A stretch of DNA of 30,170 bases, from assembly GCA_964651495.1 (NCBI GenBank), contig CAZYWP010000021.1, positions 1-30,170 of the forward strand, given 5' to 3'. The notes below the pieces were generated by a model, which saw only the letters and a program-made list of their open reading frames with translations, searched no databases and was not told the DNA's origin. A program made the translations under genes and the position numbers. The first letter of the stretch is position 1, and each line of letters opens with the position of its first letter. The stretch comes from CAZNVB01 sp964651495 (GTDB lineage: Bacteria > Acidobacteriota > Aminicenantia > Aminicenantales > UBA8522). Below are positions 10,956 to 18,267 of this stretch, piece after piece.

Positions 10956-12131
10956 CTAGTTCAAAGCGTCTATTCCCGGAAGCGTGCCATAGGCCAAATA
11001 CTCAAGAGAAGCCCCGCCGCCCGTCGAGATATGGGTGATTTTGGCGCTGACGCCCGCCTTTTCCAGCGCGGCGATGGAGTCGCCCCCGCCGACAATCGAA
11101 ACCGCCTGAGACGAAGCCACGGCCTCGGCGATCTTCACGGTTCCCCGGGCGAACTTATCGATCTCGAACACGCCCAGGGGCCCGTTCCAGACGATCATTT
11201 TCGCAGCGGCGATGATTTGCTCATACTTTACGATCGTCTTGGGACCGATGTCCACCGCCATCCGGTCCGCCGGGAAGGGGAAAGAAGAGGCCAGCTCAGT
11301 CACCGCGTCCTTGTCCAGCGCAGCGGCCAGGAGGTGGTCGACAGGTAGAACGAAATCGATTTTGCGGGCTTGAGCCTTCTGCAGAATTTCCCGCGCCGTG
11401 CCGAGCTTGTCTTCTTCAACCAGGGACTTCCCGACTTCGTATCCCTGCGCCCTGAAGAAAGTGTAAGCCATGGCGCCGCCGATGAGGATGTGGTCGGCCT
11501 TGTCCAGCAGGTTTTCGATGACAGGAATCTTGTCCGAAACCTTCGCTCCTCCCAGGATGGCGACATAGGGTTTCAGGGGCGAGTGCACGGCCTGGCTGAG
11601 GTACTCGACTTCTTTTTTCAGGAGGAAGCCGGCGGCCTTCTCCTTGACCCACTGGGCGATGGCGACCACCGAAGCGTGGGCCCGGTGGCACGACCCGAAG
11701 GCATCGTTGACATAGACGTCGATGCCCCTGGCCAGCTTCTGGGCGAAGACGGCGTCGTTGGCGGTTTCCTCGGCCTGGAAACGCACATTCTCGAGAAGGA
11801 GAATCTGGCCTTCCTTAAGGGACCCTTTCAGCCTATCGACTTCTTCCCCCACGACCCCAGGAGCAAGGATCACTTCACGGCCCATGATCTCGCTGAGCCT
11901 TTTGGCCACCGGAGCGAGGCTCATCTTGGGGTCGAATTTTCCCTTCGGCCGGCCCAGGTGGGAGGCGACAACCAGCTTGACCTGCCGATCGAGCAGGTAT
12001 TTTATCGTCGGCAATGAGGCCCGGATGCGGGTATCGTCCCTAATCTCACCCTTCTCATCGAGGGGGACGTTGAAATCCACCCTGAGGAAGACAGTCTTCC
12101 CGTTGAGTTGAACGTCGTCGAGGAACTTCAT
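10956..12131 (-). CDS. pgk: Phosphoglycerate kinase
   Basis: The protein transfers phosphate from 1,3-bisphosphoglycerate to ADP, the first ATP-yielding step of glycolysis. It has 391 residues, normal for bacterial Pgk. Family motifs include VDFNVPLD and DDTRIRASLPTI near the N-terminus (3-phosphoglycerate binding), SHLGRPKG, FGSCHRAHAS, GGAKVSDKI, GPLGVFE, and the C-terminal nucleotide site GGGDSIAALEKAG with STGGGASLE. The ATG lies 7 nt after the gap stop, and the sequence TAGGGCGGAAATG places the ribosome site on top of that stop, so the two are probably translated in series. Confidence 0.98.
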   Translation of the reverse strand: MKFLDDVQLNGKTVFLRVDFNVPLDEKGEIRDDTRIRASLPTIKYLLDRQVKLVVASHLGRPKGKFDPKMSLAPVAKRLSEIMGREVILAPGVVGEEVDRLKGSLKEGQILLLENVRFQAEETANDAVFAQKLARGIDVYVNDAFGSCHRAHASVVAIAQWVKEKAAGFLLKKEVEYLSQAVHSPLKPYVAILGGAKVSDKIPVIENLLDKADHILIGGAMAYTFFRAQGYEVGKSLVEEDKLGTAREILQKAQARKIDFVLPVDHLLAAALDKDAVTELASSFPFPADRMAVDIGPKTIVKYEQIIAAAKMIVWNGPLGVFEIDKFARGTVKIAEAVASSQAVSIVGGGDSIAALEKAGVSAKITHISTGGGASLEYLAYGTLPGIDALN

Positions 12132-12138
12132 TTCCGCC

Positions 12139-13137
12139 CTACCTGGCGATGAACTTGATCAGGTCGCGGAGACGGCAGGAATATCCCCATTCGTTGTCGT
12201 ACCAGGCCAGCACTTTGAGCAGGTTTTGATCCACCACCTTGGTATATTCGCCGTCGACGATGGCAGAGTGGGGATTGGCCATGAAATCCACCGAAACGAG
12301 GGGCTCGAAGGTGATCGTCAGGATGCCTTTGAGCTTGCCCTCTGCGGCTTTCTGGAAGGCCTCGTTGACCTCTTTTTCCGTGGCCTTCGTCTTGAGCAGG
12401 GCGACCAGGTCGACGACCGAGACGTTGGGGGTGGGCACGCGGATGGAGATGCCGTCGATCTTTCCCTTGAGCTCCGGCAGGACCAGGCCGACGGCTTTGG
12501 CGGCGCCCGTGGTGGTCGGGATCTGGGAGATGGCGGCCGCTCTGGCCCGGCGCAGGTCCTTGTGCGGCTGGTCGAGGATGCGCTGGTCGTTGGTGTACGA
12601 ATGGATGGTGGTCATGAAGGCTTTCTCGATCCCGAAGGCCTCGTGAACGACTTTGGCCACTGGAGCCAGGCAGTTGGTGGTGCATGACGCGTTGGAGAGA
12701 ATGTGGTGTTTTCCCGGGTCGTAGGTATGCTCGTTGACTCCCAGGACGATCGTGGCATCGGGGTCAGTGGCCGGAGCCGAGAAAATGACTTTTTTGACGC
12801 TTCCCCGGATGTGCCTGAGGGCCTCGTCCTTTTTCTTGAACATTCCGGTGGATTCGACGATCACGGCTGCGCCGAGCCGCTCCCAGGGGATGTTGGCCGG
12901 GTCTTTCTCGGCAAAAACCTTGATCTCCCTGCCGTTGACCACGATGGCGTCGCCCGTCGCTTTGACGTCTTCCTTGAACCCGCCCAGGACGGAATCGTAT
13001 TTCAGGAGATGGGCCAGTGTTTTCGCATCGGTGATGTCGTTGACCGCCACGAACTCGAGCTCCGGGTCCTGGAAAGACGCCCGGAACAGGTTTCTGCCGA
13101 TGCGGCCGAACCCGTTAATTCCGATTTTTATGCTCAT
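12139..13137 (-). CDS. gap: Glyceraldehyde-3-phosphate dehydrogenase, type I (NAD)
   Basis: A phosphorylating GAPDH of 332 residues, the usual length. The Rossmann motif INGFGRIGRN is at 7-16, and Asp34 in AVND suggests NAD rather than NADP preference. The catalytic Cys152 lies in SNASCTTNCLAP, and His179 in TTIHSYTNDQ completes the active site. It is first in a four-gene operon with pgk, tpiA and secG. GAGGAGG lies just upstream of the ATG as a strong ribosome site, and a candidate extended -10 promoter is 38 nt upstream. Confidence 0.98.
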   Translation of the reverse strand: MSIKIGINGFGRIGRNLFRASFQDPELEFVAVNDITDAKTLAHLLKYDSVLGGFKEDVKATGDAIVVNGREIKVFAEKDPANIPWERLGAAVIVESTGMFKKKDEALRHIRGSVKKVIFSAPATDPDATIVLGVNEHTYDPGKHHILSNASCTTNCLAPVAKVVHEAFGIEKAFMTTIHSYTNDQRILDQPHKDLRRARAAAISQIPTTTGAAKAVGLVLPELKGKIDGISIRVPTPNVSVVDLVALLKTKATEKEVNEAFQKAAEGKLKGILTITFEPLVSVDFMANPHSAIVDGEYTKVVDQNLLKVLAWYDNEWGYSCRLRDLIKFIAR

Positions 13138-13174
13138 GATAAGCCTCCTCTCAAAGTCAAATTATTTCACGTCA

Positions 13175-13203
13175 AAATTAGCATAAAAGGCCTGGAAAAG
13201 CAA
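13175..13203 (-). promoter_or_regulatory. Candidate promoter of the gap-pgk-tpiA-secG operon
   Basis: Read on the minus strand, TTGCTT (13203-13198), a 17-nt spacer ending in TGC, and TAATTT (13180-13175) form a -35/extended -10 arrangement. The -10 matches consensus at only 3 of 6 positions, so this is tentative. It would give a leader of about 30 nt before gap. Confidence 0.3.
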
Positions 13204-13226
13204 CGCGCCCCGACTATCGGACTGCC

Positions 13227-13397
13227 TATCTGTTTCCGTGACGACATGGATTTGGAATAGGGTCCTGTCACGGCTCTTCCCCGCCGCCCTCGCTCCGCAC
13301 CCGTCAAGAGAGGGGTCCCCTACGCTCCGGGCGGCCGGGGAGCCCCTTCGCCGTGCCACCCTCTCTCGGCCGTCAACCCAAATCACGGAAACAGATA
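13227..13397. repeat. Structured element with 15-bp perfect terminal inverted repeats
   Basis: TATCTGTTTCCGTGA (13227-13241) is repeated as its exact complement at 13383-13397. The roughly 140-bp GC-rich interior has further complementary segments: CACGGC (13269-13274) with GCCGTG (13350-13355), and AGAGAGGG (13307-13314) with CCCTCTCT (13359-13366). It fills most of the 317-bp divergent gap between gap and nnrD, and no credible coding sequence lies in it. A small non-autonomous mobile element or REP-like repeat is the likeliest reading; a structured RNA is possible. Confidence 0.65.
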
Positions 13398-13425
13398 TGC
13401 TTTCTCCCTAGCGTCGGCCGAATTG

Positions 13426-13434
13426 TGATAGAAT
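13426..13434 (+). promoter_or_regulatory. Extended -10 promoter of nnrD
   Basis: TGATAGAAT is a TGn-extended -10 with 5 of 6 matches in the hexamer and no clear -35. Transcription would start near 13441, about 14 nt before the ATG at 13455, with AGAGG (13442-13446) as the ribosome site. Confidence 0.4.
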
Positions 13435-13454
13435 TCCGTCCAGAGGTCGTAAAG

Positions 13455-15029
13455 ATGAAAATCCTTACATCGCAGCAGATGAAAGAGATCGACCGTCAGA
13501 CGATCGAGGAGATCGGCATTCCCGGCCCGGTCCTCATGGAGAATGCCGGCCTGCAGATATTCCGGGTTCTCCAGGCCCTCTTCCCGTTCTTTAAAAAGGA
13601 AAAAATCGTCATCGTCGCAGGCAAAGGAAATAACGGGGGAGACGGCCTCGTCGTGGCCAGGCACCTCCACAACAACGGAGCTCGGCCCCTGGTGTTCCTT
13701 CTGGCCTCCCGTATAGAAGTCGGCGGAGACGCCGCCATCAACCTCCGGATCGGCGAGAAAAGCAAGGTCAAAATCCTGGAAATCCCGAATCCCGAGGCCT
13801 GGAAACGCCGCAGGAAAGAGCTGGAGTATGCGTCCGTCATCATCGACGCCATTTTCGGGACCGGGTTGACCAAGCCGGCCTCTGGGCTCCAGGCCTTAGC
13901 CATCGCGGACATCAATAAATCCGCAGCCTTTAAACTGGCGGTCGATATCCCGTCCGGGCTGTCCTCGGATACCCCCGAAATCATCGGGCCCGCGGTCAAG
14001 GCCGACCTGACGGTGACCCTGGCGGCGCCCAAGATCGCCCACGTCTTCCCCCCGGCCGAGGAGCTCGTCGGCGATCTCTATGTGGCGGATATCAGCGTCC
14101 CGCCTGATTTATTCAGCTCCCCTGGCCTGAAGCTCGAACTGATCGAGAAGGCCCGGCTGTTGCCCGTTTTCACCTGGCGAAAACGAGACTCCCACAAGGG
14201 CTCTTACGGCCATCTCCTGATCATCGCCGGGTCTCTGGGGAAGACCGGAGCCGCGGTCATGGCCGCCAGGGCCGCTCTGCTGAGCGGCGCCGGACTGGTC
14301 ACCGTTGCCACCCCGGCCAGCTGCCTCCCCATCGTCGCCCGTTCGGTGATGGAGCTGATGACCGAGCCCCTGGCCGAGACCGCCGAGAAGACCTTATCTG
14401 CGGAGGCGCTGGAGAAAGCACTCGCCCTCAGCCGCGGCAAGGACGCCCTGCTCATCGGTCCCGGGATCTCCACTAATCGGTCGACCTGCGAGTTCGTCTG
14501 GAATCTTTTGCCCAGAGTCAAGGCCCCCGTGGTCATCGATGCCGACGGTTTGAACATCCTGGCCCTCAAGCCCGGTCTCCTAAACCGACTTCCAAGGCCG
14601 GCGATTCTGACCCCTCACCCCGGAGAATTCGGCCGTCTGGTCGGGCTGTCGGTCCCTGAGGTTCTCAAACAGAAGCTCGACCTCGTGCCCGCATTCGCCC
14701 GCAAACACGGCGTTTTTCTTGTCCTCAAGGGGTACCGGACTCTCATCGCCGACCCGCGGGGAAATGTCTACGTCAACCCCACCGGGAACCCGGGTATGGC
14801 GACGGGAGGGACGGGAGATGTCCTGAGCGGACTGGTCGCCTCCCTGCTGATGCAGCAGAAAGACCCCCTGCAGGCGGCGCTGGCGGCCGTCTACCTGCAC
14901 GGCCTGAGCGGCGACCTGGCAGCCGAGAAGGTCGGCGAAAGAGCCATGGTCGCAGGCGACCTCATTCGCTTCCTGCCCCGGGCTCTGAAGAGGATGGAGG
15001 ACGAGGCGGCGGCGAAAGACATCGCCTGA
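13455..15029 (+). CDS. nnrD: Bifunctional NAD(P)H-hydrate epimerase / ADP-dependent dehydratase
   Basis: The enzyme repairs damaged NADH and NADPH: its N-terminal YjeF_N domain epimerises hydrates and its C-terminal ribokinase-like domain dehydrates the S-hydrate using ADP. Starting at ATG 13455 (AGAGG upstream) it has 524 residues, matching E. coli Nnr. The epimerase domain (about 1-215) shows MENAG near 28-32 and GKGNNGGDGLVVARH at 57-70. The dehydratase domain (about 225-515) shows KGSYGHLLIIAGS, DADGLN, LTPHPGEFGRL near 383-393, and GNPGMATGGTGDVLSG near 443-458. An upstream in-frame extension to 13353 lies in the repeat element and is not credible. tsaE follows after 41 nt; the same pair is adjacent in E. 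coli (yjeF-yjeE). Confidence 0.96.
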   Translation: MKILTSQQMKEIDRQTIEEIGIPGPVLMENAGLQIFRVLQALFPFFKKEKIVIVAGKGNNGGDGLVVARHLHNNGARPLVFLLASRIEVGGDAAINLRIGEKSKVKILEIPNPEAWKRRRKELEYASVIIDAIFGTGLTKPASGLQALAIADINKSAAFKLAVDIPSGLSSDTPEIIGPAVKADLTVTLAAPKIAHVFPPAEELVGDLYVADISVPPDLFSSPGLKLELIEKARLLPVFTWRKRDSHKGSYGHLLIIAGSLGKTGAAVMAARAALLSGAGLVTVATPASCLPIVARSVMELMTEPLAETAEKTLSAEALEKALALSRGKDALLIGPGISTNRSTCEFVWNLLPRVKAPVVIDADGLNILALKPGLLNRLPRPAILTPHPGEFGRLVGLSVPEVLKQKLDLVPAFARKHGVFLVLKGYRTLIADPRGNVYVNPTGNPGMATGGTGDVLSGLVASLLMQQKDPLQAALAAVYLHGLSGDLAAEKVGERAMVAGDLIRFLPRALKRMEDEAAAKDIA

Positions 15030-15070
15030 GTCGAACTCGGGCGGAAAGCGGGGAGAATGGGGCGGCCGCG

Positions 15071-15553
15071 ATGAGACCGAAAAAAAGACCGGCCTCCGGC
15101 AGAGCTCGGACCGTTGTCACCCGTTCAGAAGCAGAGACGTTCCGGCTGGCCCGGAATCTATCCCGGAATTTCCGAGGCGATGAGGTCGTCCTTCTCATCG
15201 GCAAGCTCGGCGCCGGGAAGACGATTTTCGCCAAGGGGATCGCCGCCGGGCTGGGACTCAAAGAACCCGGCCCGGTGTGCAGCCCATCCTTCACCCTGCT
15301 CAATGTCTACCAGGCGAAGTTCCCCATCTTCCATTTCGACCTTTACCGTCTGGAAAAGGGCGCCGAGGTTGAAGATCTCGGCCTGGAAGACTGCCTGGAC
15401 AGGGGAGTGGTCATCGTGGAATGGGCGGAGAAGATCCCCTTTGACCTGGAGGCCATTCAAATTATTATCGAAAAGGGGAAGGGGGACGAAAGAATCGTCA
15501 AAATTTCCCCTCCCAAGAAGAGGGAAAAAAGCTCGGGCCGTTCACCGGCCTAA
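15071..15553 (+). CDS. tsaE: TsaE, ATPase for tRNA t6A37 synthesis
   Basis: TsaE works with TsaB and TsaD to make threonylcarbamoyladenosine at position 37 of ANN-decoding tRNAs. The protein has 160 residues; the family is about 150. The Walker A loop is GKLGAGKT at 44-51. Family signatures SPSFTLLNVY (71-80), HFDLYRL (88-94, with Asp90) and IVEWAEK (Glu117-Trp118) follow. The basic N-terminal 12 residues and the Lys-rich tail are not conserved. It is probably co-transcribed with nnrD. Its 3' end overlaps the convergent thiE by 12 nt. Confidence 0.95.
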   Translation: MRPKKRPASGRARTVVTRSEAETFRLARNLSRNFRGDEVVLLIGKLGAGKTIFAKGIAAGLGLKEPGPVCSPSFTLLNVYQAKFPIFHFDLYRLEKGAEVEDLGLEDCLDRGVVIVEWAEKIPFDLEAIQIIIEKGKGDERIVKISPPKKREKSSGRSPA

Positions 15554-16192
15554 CTTGACTTTACCTATCGATTCGATCAGTTCACTAGCCGCCCGGCGCG
15601 GGTCTGCGGCCGAGGCGATGGCCGAGATCACCGCCACCCCGTCGGCGCCGGCGTCCATGACATCTGCGGCATTTGAAGCCGTGACCCCTCCGATGGCCAG
15701 GATGGGGACCCGGACTCTGGCCCTGATTTCCCGCAAGCCGGCTAAGCCGAGGAGCGGCGGCAGGTCAAGCTTGGAAAGCGTGGGGAATATCGGGCCGGCG
15801 CCCAGATAGTCCGCTCCATCCGCTTCCGCGGCGGCGGCCTCCGCGGGAGTGCAGACGGAGATGCCGACGAGCGCCTTGTTTCCCACGATTTTTCTGGCCG
15901 CGGCGAGCGGAATATCATCCTGTCCCAGGTGAACGCCGTCGGCCCGGCAAAGGAACGCGATGTCGGCTCTGTCGTTAATAATCAAGGGAATCCCTTTTGG
16001 CCGGAGGACTCGGGCCAATTCGCTGGCGATCCGAAGAAATTTCTGGTCGGTCCACGTCTTTCCCCTGAGCTGGATGATCGTTGCCCCGCCTGCGGCGGCC
16101 TCAACCGCCAGGCGGAGAATATCCTTTCCCGCCGCCGCCTCGGAGTCGGCGATAAAGCAGAGCCGCCAGTCGATCGTCTTTTTCATTGGCAT
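15542..16192 (-). CDS. thiE: Thiamine-phosphate synthase
   Basis: ThiE joins hydroxymethylpyrimidine diphosphate and thiazole phosphate to make thiamine phosphate. This 216-residue TIM-barrel protein has the usual length. Motifs include QLRGKTW (41-47), INDRADIA (72-79), ADGVHLGQDD (84-93), YLGAGPIFPTLSK (129-141) and AIGGV (166-170). No other thiamine gene is nearby, and no TPP riboswitch fits upstream. Two in-frame ATGs (16192 and 16186) are possible and neither has a Shine-Dalgarno sequence. I chose 16192, the longer form; a perfect extended -10 would put the mRNA start only about 6 nt upstream. The gene is convergent with tsaE and divergent from apt. Confidence 0.95.
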   Translation of the reverse strand: MPMKKTIDWRLCFIADSEAAAGKDILRLAVEAAAGGATIIQLRGKTWTDQKFLRIASELARVLRPKGIPLIINDRADIAFLCRADGVHLGQDDIPLAAARKIVGNKALVGISVCTPAEAAAAEADGADYLGAGPIFPTLSKLDLPPLLGLAGLREIRARVRVPILAIGGVTASNAADVMDAGADGVAVISAIASAADPRRAASELIESIGKVKLGR

Positions 16193-16204
16193 GTATGCGA
16201 TCCA

Positions 16205-16213
16205 ATTATATCA
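16205..16213 (-). promoter_or_regulatory. Extended -10 promoter of thiE with a very short leader
   Basis: On the minus strand the sequence reads TGATATAAT, a perfect TATAAT with the TGn extension and no -35 match at the right distance. The predicted start is near 16198, leaving about 6 nt before the ATG, consistent with the missing ribosome site. Confidence 0.5.
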
Positions 16214-16235
16214 CGGCCGGCCGCTCAGCTTTTGT

Positions 16236-16264
16236 TTGACAGGACACTGTTTTTATTTTTAAAT
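16236..16264 (+). promoter_or_regulatory. Promoter of apt and the purine permease
   Basis: A perfect -35 TTGACA (16236-16241), a 17-nt spacer and TTAAAT (16259-16264, 4 of 6) lie 30 nt before the apt ATG. GGAGAGG at 16281-16287 is the ribosome site. I see no purine riboswitch in this short leader. Confidence 0.55.
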
Positions 16265-16294
16265 TAGGACAGCTTAGCGAGGAGAGGCCGAAGA

Positions 16295-16831
16295 ATGATC
16301 GAAAAAGTCAGGGAAAAAATATGCGAAGTCAAGGACTTCCCCAAGCCGGGGATCGGGTTTAAAGACATCACGCCGGTAGTGCAGGACGCCGCCTGCTTCA
16401 ATTATGTCGTTGACGAAATGGTCGCCTGGGCCAGGAAAAAGCGGTCGGAAATCGTCGTCGGCATCGAGTCGCGCGGGTTTCTCTTCGCCGCGCCGGTCGC
16501 CCACCGTCTCGGTCTGGGCATGTCCATCATCCGGAAAAAGGGGAAGCTTCCCCGCAAGGCCGTGGCGGTCCGGGCGCCGAACGAATACGCCGTCGAGTTC
16601 TTCGAGATGCACGAGGACGCCGTCCGGCCCGGCCAGCGCGTCCTGATCGTCGACGACCTCATCGCCACCGGCTCGTCATCGATCAGCGCCATCGATCTTG
16701 TCCTGAAATTGAAAGGCGAGGTGATCGGGTTCGCCGCTCTGGTGGAGCTCGTCTTCCTCAAGGGGCGGGAGGCGATCAAGCGGGCCCATCCGGAGGTGGA
16801 TGTTCTCAGCCTGGTCAAGTTCACGGAGTAG
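16295..16831 (+). CDS. apt: Adenine phosphoribosyltransferase
   Basis: Apt converts adenine and PRPP to AMP in purine salvage. The protein has 178 residues, normal for the family. Diagnostic features are FPKPGIGFKDITPV (15-28), VGIESRGFLFAAPVA (55-69), RKKGKLPRKAV (80-90), and the PRPP-binding loop VLIVDDLIATGSS (116-128) with acidic Asp120-Asp121. GGAGAGG precedes the ATG. The next gene, a purine permease, begins 8 nt after the stop, with its ribosome site overlapping the apt stop, so uptake and salvage are coupled. Confidence 0.97.
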   Translation: MIEKVREKICEVKDFPKPGIGFKDITPVVQDAACFNYVVDEMVAWARKKRSEIVVGIESRGFLFAAPVAHRLGLGMSIIRKKGKLPRKAVAVRAPNEYAVEFFEMHEDAVRPGQRVLIVDDLIATGSSSISAIDLVLKLKGEVIGFAALVELVFLKGREAIKRAHPEVDVLSLVKFTE

Positions 16832-16839
16832 GTCGGACC

Positions 16840-18165
16840 ATGAAAGAGTGGCTCACCCGCCGCTTCAAGATTGAAGAGAACAATACGACCATCCGCCGGG
16901 AAATGGCCGGCGGCGTCACGACCTTCATGACGATGTCCTACATCATCTTTGTCCAGCCGGCCGTTCTCTCGGCTGCCGGGATGGACCGGGGAGCGGTGAT
17001 GGTGGCCACTTGCCTGGCCAGCGCCCTGGCCACCTTGCTGACCGGCCTGCTGGCCAACTATCCGGTGGCCCAGGCTCCGGCCATGGGCCACAATGTCTTT
17101 TTCGCGGTCATCGTCTGCGGAACGATGGGTTACACCTGGCAGGTTGCCCTGGGGGCAAACTTCCTGTCGGGAATTATCTTCGTCGTCCTGGCATTTCTCG
17201 GATTCTGGAGCGGGCTCGTCGCTTCCATCCCTGCCGCCCTCAAGAATGCCATAGCCGTCGGGATCGGGCTCTTGATCGCCTTCGCCGGCCTTCAATACGG
17301 CGGGCTGGTCGTGGACACTCCCGGAGTGATGGTGGGGCTGGGGGACCTGACCAGCCGGCCGGTGCTCCTGGTTCTTTTCGGGGTGGCTTTGACTGCGGTC
17401 TTGATGGCGCTTCGCGTCCCGGGAGCCATCCTCCTCGGTATCATCGGGACCGCCCTGCTGGGGCTTCCCCTCGGGATCATCAAGTACCACGGGATCATCT
17501 CCGTTCCGCCGTCCATCGCGCCGACATTCTTGAAACTGGACATCCTGGGCTCAATCAAGTCCGGGCTCATTGCGGTCATTTTCGTCTTCTTTTTTCTTGA
17601 TGTCTTCGACGCCGTGGGCACCCTGATCGGGATCAGCGGGCCGGCCGGTTTCCTGAAGAACGGGAGACTTCCCCGGGCCGACAAAGCGATGCTGGCCGAT
17701 GCCGTGGGGACGGTCGGCGGAACGCTCCTCGGGACGTCGACGGTCAGCAGCTACATCGAGAGCGCGACCGGGATCGCCCAGGGCGCCAGGACGGGGCTGG
17801 CCAATCTCCCGACCGCCGGGCTATTTCTCGCGGCTCTTTTTTTCAGTCCGCTGGCGGAGATGGTCGGCGGTGAAGTCAAATACGGAGACCTGACTCTCCG
17901 CCCGGTTGTCGCGCCGCCGTTGATCATCGTCGGCTATCTGATGATGAAGTGCGTGAGCTTCATCGACTGGGACGACCTGACCGACGCTATCCCGGCCTTT
18001 CTGGCCATCATCATGATGCCGTTGACGCTGAGCATCACCGAGGGGATATCCTTCGGGTTCATCTCTTATTCGCTGCTGAAACTGGTCTCGGGAAAGGGCC
18101 GGCAAGTCCACTGGCTGATCTACCTTTTCTCCGCCCTTTTTATCCTCAGGTATTTCCTGAAGTGA
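16840..18165 (+). CDS. NCS2/AzgA-family adenine-guanine-hypoxanthine permease
   Basis: A polytopic inner-membrane transporter of 441 residues with more than ten hydrophobic segments. It belongs to the COG2252 (AzgA/PbuG/PurP) branch of nucleobase:cation symporters. Supporting motifs are an N-terminal EMAGGVTTFMTMSYIIFVQP, the APAMGHNVFFA loop of the first repeat, and DVFDAVGTLIGISG in the second repeat with its conserved acidic residue. Where many relatives have GLN or GEN, this one has GHN. Direct linkage to apt suggests adenine or another purine base as substrate; exact specificity cannot be read from sequence. Confidence 0.93.
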   Translation: MKEWLTRRFKIEENNTTIRREMAGGVTTFMTMSYIIFVQPAVLSAAGMDRGAVMVATCLASALATLLTGLLANYPVAQAPAMGHNVFFAVIVCGTMGYTWQVALGANFLSGIIFVVLAFLGFWSGLVASIPAALKNAIAVGIGLLIAFAGLQYGGLVVDTPGVMVGLGDLTSRPVLLVLFGVALTAVLMALRVPGAILLGIIGTALLGLPLGIIKYHGIISVPPSIAPTFLKLDILGSIKSGLIAVIFVFFFLDVFDAVGTLIGISGPAGFLKNGRLPRADKAMLADAVGTVGGTLLGTSTVSSYIESATGIAQGARTGLANLPTAGLFLAALFFSPLAEMVGGEVKYGDLTLRPVVAPPLIIVGYLMMKCVSFIDWDDLTDAIPAFLAIIMMPLTLSITEGISFGFISYSLLKLVSGKGRQVHWLIYLFSALFILRYFLK

Positions 18166-18267
18166 GACCGGCTCGGCACAGGTGCCAGAGGTTGATCACG
18201 GGAATGGGGCCGGGGAATCGGGGCGGTTCTTGGAGATAACCGGCAATGCTGAACCGGGGAGGGAAGG

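Noticed and set aside
16193..16294. Possible TPP or purine riboswitch between thiE and apt
   Set aside because: The leaders implied by the promoters are about 6 and 25 nt, too short for either aptamer, and no consensus motifs are present.
16402..17490. Minus-strand open frame (362 codons) opposite apt and the purine permease
   Set aside because: It spans two recognisable genes on the other strand and has a charged, repetitive, non-domain translation.
18166..18267. Separate promoter for the GH3-adaptor pair
   Set aside because: No -35/-10 pair with acceptable match and spacing is visible; readthrough from the purine permease unit or an atypical promoter remains possible.
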